From Sisyra terminalis (Eukaryota; Arthropoda; Insecta; Neuroptera; Sisyridae), in the NCBI GenBank assembly GCA_958496175.1, contig OY292275.1, positions 18,848,001 to 18,912,000 on the forward strand: DNA of 64,000 nt, given 5' to 3'. Shown here one piece after another: positions 50,251 through 60,459 of this stretch (positions within the stretch are counted from its first letter, which is position 1; each line of letters opens with the position of its first letter). The notes beneath the pieces are model-generated. The model did no database searches. It was not told where the DNA came from and saw nothing but the letters and a program-made list of their open reading frames with translations. Position numbers and translations under genes: made by a program.

Positions 50251-53200
50251 GTTTGTATTAAACTGTATTAAAAATTTGTATTCAACCAAGGATCTCAAAT
50301 TGTACCATACCATCTCTATACCATTTTAAATTAGGGGCCGTTCAATGAATAGGAACTAGAAGTTGTCACTTAATGTGACAAAATTTTGGTTAAGCTTAAG
50401 GAAACATAATGATCGCAGTTCTTCAAATAATTTTACTTTATTATTTTATCGACTTTTTCTATTTCATTTTTCTCTTAACCATAGAAAGTCATCCGACTTG
50501 TATTTAAAAAAATATTTTAACGTTAAAATTTTTGTTATAATGACTTATAACTTGCTACAATGAGCAAGTTACTACTAGCTACTATTAATCTCAATGTATC
50601 ATGTATAGGGGGTTTTGTATTTAGTGAAGTTATATTTTAAAGGCGATTAAAGAAAATGTAACGCATCGTAACGATGTGGATAAAAGGTTTTAACAGGTGA
50701 AATTTAAAATGATTTAATTTATGAACAACCCCTTACCTAAAATTATTTTTTTATTAAGACAAGAAATACATGTAGAAGAAAAAATTAATATTGTCAAAAA
50801 ATATTAAGGTTTTTACTATGGTTTTTAATAAAAGTAACTACATCTTAGCCATAAATTAGTACAAAAAACGATAGCAAACGAAAAGCGAAGATATGAATAT
50901 TCAAGGTTCAAGACTCTGATAATACCTAAATATATTGAAGCCTACATATAGCTGAGAAAAAATTATTTTGAACCTACCGTGAAAATAGCCGAGTCAACTT
51001 TTACCACTTCAAACACATTTGACTTCACTTAAAGCTTGCAACTTTACAAAAAGAATTCTGAACTGGTTATAACATATTTAAATGCAAGCATATCTGATAA
51101 ATTTTCTAGTGGAACCTTTTTTTCCCCTTGTATAAGCGAAAATATTAATAGCGAGTAACATTTCGGCTTCATTAAAAAAAAACTATTTCGGTCACATCCA
51201 CACTTTCCATCAAAAAGGTTTGGCGAAAGCTAAAAGTGCACATTGCCCATGGTTTTTAAACTCCACGATAATTTTGTCGGTTATGCGTAAACCTTTTTTC
51301 AACTAAAATGTATGCAAAACTTTACCTGCAAATATTGGCATTTTTTATTTTTTTTTAATGTTAAATTTTAATACTTCAATCAATATGGATCATACAGAAA
51401 AAAATTGTTAAAAAATAACTTTCGAATATAAAAAAAATGAAATCCTCGATCCATTTTACAACCCAGTTGATTCTTTCCTGATGAAGTTACAGTGAAATTC
51501 AAAAATACGAATACTATTTTATATTAAAATACTATTTTTATTCTGTAAACTTTCAAACGCTTCTAAAAAGTACGACATAAAAAATCGAGTGATGCAATTT
51601 GAAGTAAAACAAAGTAAAATCAATTTTCCGAGAAACGATGGTTTACAATGACTGATTATCAGTGGACCATATCTTACTGGAATGCAAATAAACGGAAGCA
51701 AAAAGAAGAACAAATGGTATTTCCCAGAAAATTGAAGGCTGCTTATCCGTAGAAGGAGGTCTGAATGCAACCTTAAGGTTTCTCAAAGGGACTGGAATTT
51801 CTTAAGACCTATAATCCAGGTGCGAGTTGTGATGTGATGTGTAAAAGTTTAGCACAAGTACAGGACTTTAAAACGTGATACTGGCTAATGATCTTGGTAG
51901 GTGAAGCGAGTATAAATAACTAAGGAAAAAAAGACAATGATTGATTCTTTAAAACTATTCAAGACATCAAATTTAAAATATTTATTAAGATCGCAAAGAT
52001 CTTTCATACCAAATTGCATTTAACTCAAAGAAAGTCAATTTTTCACATTTTGGTTTCAGGAAAAACATGTTTTCCATTATCACATCACAAATTAATCCAA
52101 TTTTATTGCTTGGTCTTTAATTGTTAAAGTATATATTTTAAATTATTTCAAATCATAAAGTATTGTACAATAAACCATGGCTATAGTTCAATTACTCTCC
52201 GACTATCTATGAACTATCAAAGAACCTGAAATTGTCATATCTTTAAAATGACAAAAAAGATTATTTGAATTGTTGAACTAAATCCGTTACGAAAAAAAAT
52301 ATGAATAAATATGGGTGACAGAAAATAAATCAAATGTGTAAAACTAACATGAACTAAATACATTTTATACTTTTACTCTTAAATAATAAAACGTTTTCTT
52401 TAAAAACAATTAACTATTATTGATTCGGATACTTTTTTATTGATATTTTTAAATGGTTATCCAATCTAAACTATCTTAGTAAAAGTTTTTGTTTACTTTG
52501 TTTTCTGAAGTTAAATATAATCCGTAAATATAAGTCTATAAAATATAAAAAATTAACGATTATATTTTCAAATTATAAATAAAAGCAAGATATTTACTAT
52601 TGTTCACGTTGAATACAATAGAAAGAGTTATTATGGAAATCGAATTTGAACTATCATTTTCAATATGAGTTCGAAAATTTAAAATCAATAACTTAACTTT
52701 TTCACCTGTGTTATTTCAATGAATTAATAAAAGTTTCAATTTTAATCTGTGATGTATTAAATATCTAGATTAAAATTAGATATCTCAGAATGCTCACAAA
52801 AAAGCGTCAAGATAACAATTTCACCACATGAATAAAAACATTATTTATCTTTCGTTACATTGAAAACGTAGTAAAATAAGTTTTTATATTCTTTGAAAAC
52901 ATTACGTCTTTTTTCACCAGATTAAATCATTTGAAATAAAATACATTAATTTAAAAAAGATTTCGTCAAAATTAGTCTAATAAAAATAATTTGTCATCAA
53001 AACATTGTCATTATATTCAATACCCTTTATTTCACATTGTGTGGTAAAATATAAGCTTAATCTTACCATTACAATAATGTTTTTGCCAGTTTCTTAAAAA
53101 ACCTTTCTTTTTTGTTATAGCATTATTAATTGAGAACAAAGGCATCTTATATTTGGCGCTGATATTAATAAGTCACGTAATTTACCCGTTTTGTGTTATG

Positions 53201-56200
53201 AAAACGTTAATGTCGAAAATATTGTGCGTAGAATAAAGAAAAGACAGATAAAATATATGTATTTAACGAACTGCGACTTTAGAGTTTTCGCAAACCTTGA
53301 CTTTAAGCGACACCACATTTTATTATTAACCAACATGAAAACATCATTTTCACAATCTGGAGTAAATAATCTATACTTAAAATTTTAAAAATATAACAAT
53401 TTCATGCTCATAATACGTTTTTATCATTAAAGGGAGAAATTAAGATAGTCTTATATAACCAACAAAAATATATTTTGAAGTCAAGTGGTTGTTTTAACTA
53501 TGAAAAAAAATTCTTTTTATTTTATTATTTGATTCATTTCATAATTCGGATGAATGCCCAGTTAAGCAAGTATGTATACAGAAACGTTAAAGTTCAACAT
53601 TTTCAAAATAAAAATTTAATATTAGAAAGTGATTGGCGATGTAAATCGCTTAAATATTAGGCAAATTTTCTATGTAGATCACAGAGCTAGGTAAAATATT
53701 GACATGAAAATGGAGACAGTAAAGAACAAAACAGGAGGAAAATTGCCATTGCTTCACCAGTGCGTGACTAACCCTTTACTATTAAAGGTCAGTTAACATT
53801 TATGGGATCTTTACTGCTTTTTACCGAGTAATTTGGGAATCTAACGTTCACCATGGAGTGTAAATTATATGTATAAGAGTTAGCATTTATCTATTTTTTT
53901 TTAAATTCCTAAAAAAAATCTTTGCATAGCAAATTAAAGACTAATAATTGAGATTAATTGTTTTATTTGATCCCAAATTGACTAAATGTATAATGTTAGT
54001 TTTTCCATACAAAATTTTTATATTGGCGAAAAATTATCTTCCTTTAAAAAAATTGAATCTGGACTTTAAAAAGACATTTTTTCTCCAACCCTACATTTAT
54101 CGTTGATTATTGAAAAGTCAAATATTTTTAAGGCAATTATGGTAATGTTAATTTTATTTTATTTTTTGTTGAAATAATTGATGTTCCGTAGAATGATGAT
54201 TCGTTAAAAAAATTATCATGGAAGACAACAAAATTTATTTTGATACTGTAAATTTAGGTTCCAAATTTAAATCAGGTTTAGTACAGAATTGAATAAAATA
54301 AATATTGTATATTGGCAACCAATTTGACTATTGACCAAATCGAAATCCTAAAAATGTACCAAAAAATCGCTAATCTGATATTTTACATGCAAACTTGATC
54401 CTTTTTGTTCTTTCATTCCTTTTCATCCTTTTTATTTTCAAACCTTATTTTGATAAGTTTTATTTTTTCCATTGAATACTCGTAGTTCTCTATTATTATT
54501 TTCTGAGTCAAATTTTAGGTGATAATTATTAAAATATTCCATTAATCAGTTGCTTCTTCATAGATCCTGTGTTAAACATATTGGCTATGTTTATTACTAA
54601 CTATCTATTTAGCAGCTAACAATTAAGTCTTAAATTTTCATAAGTTTTGTATATATAAGTGTTAATTTACGTAAAAAAGTAGGTCTTTATATCGGAAATT
54701 CGCAACAACACTTGTACTACATTAAATGTGAAACCTTCACAGACATAAATAAAGCGTAGATATTTTTAAACCATTACTTTTTATAAAATTTAAAGATATA
54801 TTTCGTAATACAAACGTTTTTGAAGCAAAAATCAAATTATAAATATTTCAGTTAGAGTAATATCATTTTATATTTTCTGAAAACCTTATAGATGAAAATA
54901 ATGTAAGTTGTGACAATAAGAAAAGAACATTTTAGGTTGACGTTTGAAGATAAAATGGAAAGAACACAAGTGTATCCTAACGATAATAACACAATTTTGT
55001 ATTATAGATCGTATATTTTTCAGTTTTGTCTGATTCTTACCGTTAGAGCAAGTTTCATTGCACATAAAAGTGATATATCATATTGTTATTCTTCTTAATA
55101 AAGCAATGACAATTGTATTGTTCAGTTTTCATTTATATTTTGGAACGATATATTTTTCTCTCGAATACAATATTATATATATAATACAATTATAACTCGA
55201 AAACAATTAATTCGAAGCAATATCAACGTCCTTAAGTAAATATGTACATAATATATAGCACAATATAAATTTTCACCATCCAATTTGATATGCGTGCATT
55301 GTATATTCTTAATTCTTTGAATATTTTAACTAAACGTTAACGTAGATGTTCCTTAGCGGACGTATTTGGAAGATATTCCAAAAATGCGAATGAAGCCACA
55401 TCTCGTTTGTAAACACATCGTAATATGCACGAAAATACTCCTACTGGGAATGTTATTTTCCGGTTGAGTATAGTGACACTTATGAACATGGTGGTGAGCC
55501 GCGTTAAATTATGATTAACGTTGGTTTATTTTTGACATGTGGTTTACTAAAACTATAAAATTTCCATACCTGTCCATAGTAAAAAGTGCCTACATACAAA
55601 ATTCTTTCAAATAGTTTTTATTTTTTTATTTTTACATGTACTTTTCTGGAGAGATTTTTTACGTAGAATCATAATTGAGAAGTTTTTCACAAATTAGAAA
55701 ATTATAAAACTCAAATATAGGTTATTTTCTTTTCAAATGTATAACTATTGATTTCACAGATACAGTTAGTTATAGTTTCCGAGGAAAGATTGTTGATTTA
55801 CGGTTTCTGGTTTTATAGGTATGAAAAATTAATTAATTAATTCAACTTGCATTAATTTCCATACGAGAAAAAAATTGAAAAATAATCAAGTACTACATTA
55901 TTTGCAGAAAAAAAAATACTTAAGGTATTTTATACATTGAGTTTTGCTTATGCCTATACCTACACGAAAAATATTTAGGGAACTTTTTCAATTTTATCTT
56001 TTAAAATACAGAAATTCATAAATTAAAATATCTTATTTAAAACTTTAATTGAAATGTCTATCATTGAATATATCAAGATTTATAAAATTGAAAATTCCTC
56101 TTATTGTTATAATTTGAGAACTAATGGTGTGATTTACGAATGACTGTTACAAGTGCTATTATGAAAGTTATAAGTAAGTAAATTATAATTAATTACATTT

Positions 56201-56649
56201 CAGTGAGTTTAAAAATATGTTTCAAAACAATAGAAAAATAAATATTTAAGCATTAAGAAGAATATTATTCAAGTTTAGAATTATATCAGTATTGCATTAA
56301 CGAGTTCTGCAGTGAAGAGCTTAGGAAATTGCTGGAAATAAATAAAAAATTACGTCTAGTCATTCTAGACTGGTAGAATCTTCTAATTTCAAATACAACT
56401 GATTCTTGATTCTTTTTTCCTTATTTTTATAATTATAATAGTATAATATTGTATAAAATATCTTGTATAAAATTTTCCTTAATCTTACTTTATTAACAGA
56501 CTTATTTTCTTACTTCATCCAACGGCATGTGGTTATTTTCTCTATAAACATAACTATAACAGGTTTTTTTCTTAAAAACAATTAAAACAATTATTTGTTA
56601 TAAAACAAAATTATTTGCGCAATATTATGCTTTGCAGGTAAAGACGTCG
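50251..56649. other. AT-rich DNA, no gene seen
   Basis: More than 6 kb with only short, domain-free ORFs (for example 50363-50563, 51519-51770 minus, 53191-53388, 54910-55098). A mildly GC-richer part around 51.5-51.95 kb has no recognisable product. Confidence 0.5.
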
Positions 56650-56815
56650 TTATCAATATAAAAACCAACAATTTAAAATTAGTCATTATGGGACAATGTT
56701 CTATACCTTAAAAGTGTCAGTTCTGCCATCAACTAAAATACTATAATAGTTAAAATAATTCAATTCTTAATCTTTTTAATCTACTGTTTTCTCCCAATAA
56801 TAACTTATCTTAACA
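56650..56815 (+). repeat. Left 166-bp inverted arm
   Basis: Starts TTATCAATATAAAAACC and ends CTTATCTTAACA. It differs from the reverse complement of the right arm at three positions (C/T, T/A, T/C), all in the inner third. Confidence 0.9.
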
Positions 56816-57942
56816 CTAGTAGTTGCCCGTTGCATTCGCAACTAAAGGTTTTATCTCAATAAAATGTTTAGTATGAGATAATGTAGAGTTAATCAACAAT
56901 CGAAATTTTAAATTTAATAATCAAAGTGTTGTTAATTAAAAAAACTGTATCTAAAATTATATTAAGAAATATTTTTTTATATCATTTTAATAACAACATT
57001 TCAAATAACGTCATTTCACTAAATTAGTATGAAATTTTATTACTTATGTAGTACTTGTACCAAATTGTCGATTTTAAATTTTGGTTCGTCTTTCAACAAT
57101 CAAACTTTTTAAAATCTATTTTTTTATGAACCAATGGTTGTGATCTGGAGTAATTATATATTCGGCTGAAAAGCAAAAAGGTAGCAATTTTTACCATATA
57201 TTTCACTCAAATCAAATATAAAATCTTCGATACTAACTCGGTAATTAGAACAATTTGAAAACCAATTATTGTTATTGAAAATAAATAAAATATTCGAATT
57301 TACTTCCATGCTTTCCACTTATTTCCAACAATTTTGTATGTACAACCTGTACAACGTCCAAATGTGCGAAATCGAATAGCTTTTTAGTCATGTTAACTAA
57401 CATAAAGAAGGTCATTATTTTTTTTTCGTTTTACATTGTATTTTCAAATATAAGTGCACATTTGTGTTGATGAAATTTGGAAAGTGTTTTCCTTATACGA
57501 TGCAGATATATAATAAGAAAGGGTTTTTGAAAATTTCTCCTCTAAAAGAGTGAAAAACGGGAGCAAAGTTTGTAAGGGATAACGTTTAATAAGCAATCGA
57601 AATTGTCAATAATCAATCAAAGTCCATTAAAAGCGAATATTTACAACTGCCTAACTATTTGTCACGCTTTTATTACAAATATTATAAATTTAAATTCATA
57701 AAAAATTGTACCATCGGGTACACGAGTAATAATATTTTGACAAACGTAAATAGTTGTTAGGAAAAAATACAAAAATAATAACAAATTTAGTAAATAGACG
57801 GTTTGAGCAAAAAGGCATGTTGAATGCCGTGCGCTGTGTCAACTTAACCCTACCAACGTTTTGAATGCGTAAGTGGGGATAACAGAGCGCATGCGCATAG
57901 CTCTGCACGCACGGGCGGCAAGATAGTCAATTTCTATATAAG

Positions 57943-57991
57943 AATAGTAGAGTAAAAATTCGCTCTTTTTCGGAATTTTTACTCTACTATT
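57943..57991. repeat. 19-bp perfect hairpin at the inner edge of the right arm
   Basis: AATAGTAGAGTAAAAATTC, an 11-nt loop (57962-57972), then its exact complement ending at 57991, the first base of the right arm. It resembles a terminator or transposon-end hairpin, but no function is known. Confidence 0.85.
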
Positions 57992-58156
57992 GTTAGGATA
58001 AGTTATTATTGGGAGAAAACAGTAGATTAATAAGATTAAAAATTGAATTATTTTAACTATTATAGTATTTTAGTTGATGGCAGAACTGACACTTTTAAGG
58101 TATAGAACATTGTCCCATAATGACTAATTTTAAATTGTTGGTTTTTATATTGATAA
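57991..58156 (-). repeat. Right 166-bp inverted arm
   Basis: Inverse of the left arm with 163 of 166 positions identical. It runs into AT-rich sequence and a long TA microsatellite on its outer side. Confidence 0.9.
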
Positions 58157-58192
58157 TATATATCTTATATGTATATAAATGTATATATAAAT

Positions 58193-58275
<83 letters not shown>

Positions 58276-58799
58276 GTTTTTGTTATATTTTTTTTTTTTT
58301 TTTTTGATAAAGATGTCAAGAATACTACCCTAGTTCTCTTTGGCGATGAATATCTCTTCTTTAATCTATTTTCTTATTTTATCAGAAACTTCAAGGCGTT
58401 GACATTACAAGAAAAATATCATTCGGTTCTACTGTATGATTTGAATAAAAGGATAACTACAAATATAATATGTGCTGTACATAAGTGTCAGGTGTTAAAA
58501 TTGCAAGTTTAAGACTTATAAAAAAGAATGGAATAGAATTGAGGATTTTTAAATTGATAAAGTATTGTTTTTATTTGACACAAAAATGAATTGGTGATCA
58601 ATGCGATTTTAAATGTCTGTAATATATAACTAGCAGTAAATCGCCTACTTCTTGAACTTTGATTTACCATAAACTTGTATTATATTAACATGCTATTAGT
58701 AAGAGTTGGTAATAAACTCATGAGGGTATGGTTCAACTCTCAAAAAGATTTACCAAAGTAATTTACGTTAGGGTTTTTATTTATTAAATTGTTTTATTT
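58157..58799. other. Microsatellite-rich DNA, no gene
   Basis: Contains the TA run at 58201-58272 and a T homopolymer near 58290-58306. The ORFs across it (58095-58319 minus, 58120-58512 plus) are Ile-Tyr repeats read from TA and are not genes. Confidence 0.7.
58201..58272. repeat. (TA)n microsatellite
   Basis: About 72 bp of uninterrupted TA, the longest in the window. Confidence 0.95.
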
Positions 58800-59071
58800 A
58801 CAGAGATAAGTACAGAGAATAGTCTTGCCGTTTCTATAAATTCATAAGATGAAGTTCACTCGCAAGTAAATGAAGCCATACGATTAGGAGGCTACCTAAG
58901 CGATCTGATCTGGAAAAACATAGTTATGGTATATTGATAAAAATTAAAGTAAGGATCTTTAAAAACCTGCATTAAATCATTATTATTCTATACTGCTGAG
59001 ACAAGAGCCGATAATTCAACTAGAAAAAGAATACTCAGAACAGCGCGAATGAGGATACTAAAAACCTCAGG
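58800..59071 (+). pseudogene. LINE relic, left part, split by the Jockey insertion
   Basis: One frame with several stops reads DEVHSQVNEAIRLGGYLSDL, IWKNIVM, TCIKSLLFYTAETRADNST and then RKRILRTARMRILKTSG. This is the RT C-terminal region common in insect LINEs (...IW.N......Y.A.IRP...YTAETR......R.L...EMR.LR...G). It is cut exactly at the 5' end of the Jockey element and resumes at 63345. Clade not assigned. Confidence 0.75.
59060..59071 (+). repeat. Target-site duplication, left copy
   Basis: AAAAACCTCAGG, repeated directly at 63333-63344 after the poly(A) tract. The five A residues of the right copy merge with the tail. Confidence 0.85.
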
Positions 59072-59104
59072 CATTCGGTGATTAACCAGCAAAGTGAGAG
59101 GACG
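59072..59104 (+). promoter_or_regulatory. Internal Pol II promoter (initiator + DPE)
   Basis: The CATTCG start places the initiator A at 59073. At exactly +28 to +32 (59100-59104) lies GGACG, a full match to the downstream promoter element RGWYV. Jockey-family elements are known to use TATA-less Inr/DPE promoters inside the element, so transcripts keep the 5' end. Confidence 0.65.
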
Positions 59105-59236
59105 AGTATCAAATTGTTGATTGTTATTCATTTAAAACTCATCACAAATAAAAATTAAAAGTGTGCTGCAGAAATCTAAAAATCAAACTGCGACGTGCAA
59201 AAGTTAGCCAGTTCAACAGCTGTGTGCCTCGCCGGT

Positions 59237-59254
59237 CTCACCCGTGCGGGTGAG
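59237..59254 (+). promoter_or_regulatory. 5' UTR stem-loop just before ORF1
   Basis: CTCACCC, loop GTGC, then GGGTGAG, ending 26 nt before the ORF1 ATG. The 3' half overlaps GGGTGAGTA, a strong match to a splice donor. It might slow scanning or bind a protein; the role is unknown. Confidence 0.5.
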
Positions 59255-59280
59255 TACAAGTTTTCTTTACTTTAACAAAA

Positions 59281-60438
59281 ATGGAAAACGACACAGATCT
59301 CAACAGCGATTCAGAAATACTAGCGAAACACTGGACCCAGGCTAAATCTCGCAAGCGAGTTGTTGCTGTTCGAACAACAAACAATAAATTCGCCAAATTA
59401 ACTACACAAAACCGATATCAAGTCCTCTCATCCAGCGAGGATGAAGAAAATGAAATGCCAGAGCAAAACCCAATAAAAATTCCCCCAATCTTTGTTCACG
59501 ACGCTAACAATTACCAAAAACTAGTCGATGATATCACAAAATTGCAAATCATAGATTTCACTGTTTCGCAAAAAAACAAAAATGTTTTCAAAATAAATCT
59601 TACTAAAATCGACGACTTTCGCAACTTGACCAAATTTTACGATTCAAATAAAATAAACTACCACACATTCAAAAACCCGACCAACAATAACCTATCTGTT
59701 ATCATCAGAAACGTTCCATACTCGTTGAAAGAAGAAGAAGTTATGGAAATACTAAAAAATAATAATTACCCGGTAATAAACGTAACCAGACTGCATAATA
59801 GAGACAAAAAACCAACTACACTGTGCGCTGTGCTAATGCCTAAAACAGAAGAAGGACTCAAAATCTTTGAGCTAAAACATCTGGACAGAGCAGTGGTCTA
59901 CGTCGAGGCCCGCCGAAAAAACCCAAATACTCCACAATGCACCAATTGTCAGCGTTTCGGCCACACTAAAAATTATTGTCGCCTAAACGCCAGATGCGTC
60001 AAGTGCGATAAACATCACAAATTTACCGAATGTGATAAAAAGCCGGAAGAGCCGCCAAAATGTGTAAACTGCGGGGGTACGCACCCAGCAAACTATAGAG
60101 GATGCCCCTATTACAAAAACTCGTTCCGAAGCGCCCGATCAAATATAAACACCCAGTCCCCCAAAATCCAAAATCACAGGAATTCCGTTCCAAACATCAA
60201 TCCCGCTTCTTACGCGTCCATGTTAAAAAATAATTCTTCCTCTCAACATCACACCATAAATGCACCAAACAGCACAGTACCCGAGCAAACTCAGCCAAAC
60301 TCAACACATATACCATTCGAGACAAGCACCATTATCCCCATGGTAGTAAACTTCATTCTCAACCTCATACGTCCTCACCTACCAGAAATTACAACAATGT
60401 TCATGTCCTTTCTAACCACCCATTCACCTAACAACTAA
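59281..60438 (+). CDS. ORF1: Gag-like nucleocapsid protein with three zinc knuckles
   Basis: The 385-aa product would package the element's RNA into a ribonucleoprotein and help deliver it to chromatin. The N-terminus is polar and acidic (SSSEDEENEMPE near residue 52). A middle region (about 130-215) holds NNLSVIIRNVPYSLKEEEV, an RRM-like fold typical of the pre-knuckle part of Jockey Gag. Three CCHC knuckles follow: C220-C233 (CX2CX4HX4C), C239-C251 (CX2CX3HX4C) and C261-C275 (CX2CX3HX6C), the normal Jockey/I pattern. A Ser/Asn-rich linker and a hydrophobic C-terminus (IPMVVNFILNLIRPHLPE) close it. The ATG at 59281 is the first in the frame after the leader. The ORF is intact. It ends in TAA with ORF2 in the same frame 21 nt later. 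Confidence 0.9.
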   Translation: MENDTDLNSDSEILAKHWTQAKSRKRVVAVRTTNNKFAKLTTQNRYQVLSSSEDEENEMPEQNPIKIPPIFVHDANNYQKLVDDITKLQIIDFTVSQKNKNVFKINLTKIDDFRNLTKFYDSNKINYHTFKNPTNNNLSVIIRNVPYSLKEEEVMEILKNNNYPVINVTRLHNRDKKPTTLCAVLMPKTEEGLKIFELKHLDRAVVYVEARRKNPNTPQCTNCQRFGHTKNYCRLNARCVKCDKHHKFTECDKKPEEPPKCVNCGGTHPANYRGCPYYKNSFRSARSNINTQSPKIQNHRNSVPNINPASYASMLKNNSSSQHHTINAPNSTVPEQTQPNSTHIPFETSTIIPMVVNFILNLIRPHLPEITTMFMSFLTTHSPNN

Positions 60439-60459
60439 ATCCAAACGCAAAAAAAAATC

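Larger units (their letters stand above)
56650..58156. mobile_element. 1.5-kb unit bounded by 166-bp inverted arms
   Basis: Two inverted arms of equal length enclose about 1.18 kb of unrelated sequence. The inner DNA starts with CTAGTAGTTGCCCGTTGCAT, which can form a small GTTGC/GCAAC hairpin, and ends near TATATAAGAATAGTAG. Those two ends resemble a dispersed arthropod repeat family I half-recognise, so the inside may itself be an inserted element. No target duplication flanks the arms and there is no transposase ORF. It could be a long-TIR transposon, or a local inverted duplication around an insertion. Confidence 0.6.

Noticed and set aside
51478..51500. CTGATGA followed by GTGAAA on the plus strand
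   Set aside because: The bases between cannot form a stem II, so it is not a hammerhead.
58095..58512. ORFs on both strands with Tyr-Ile repeats
   Set aside because: Both are read through the 72-bp TA run and flanking AT-rich DNA.
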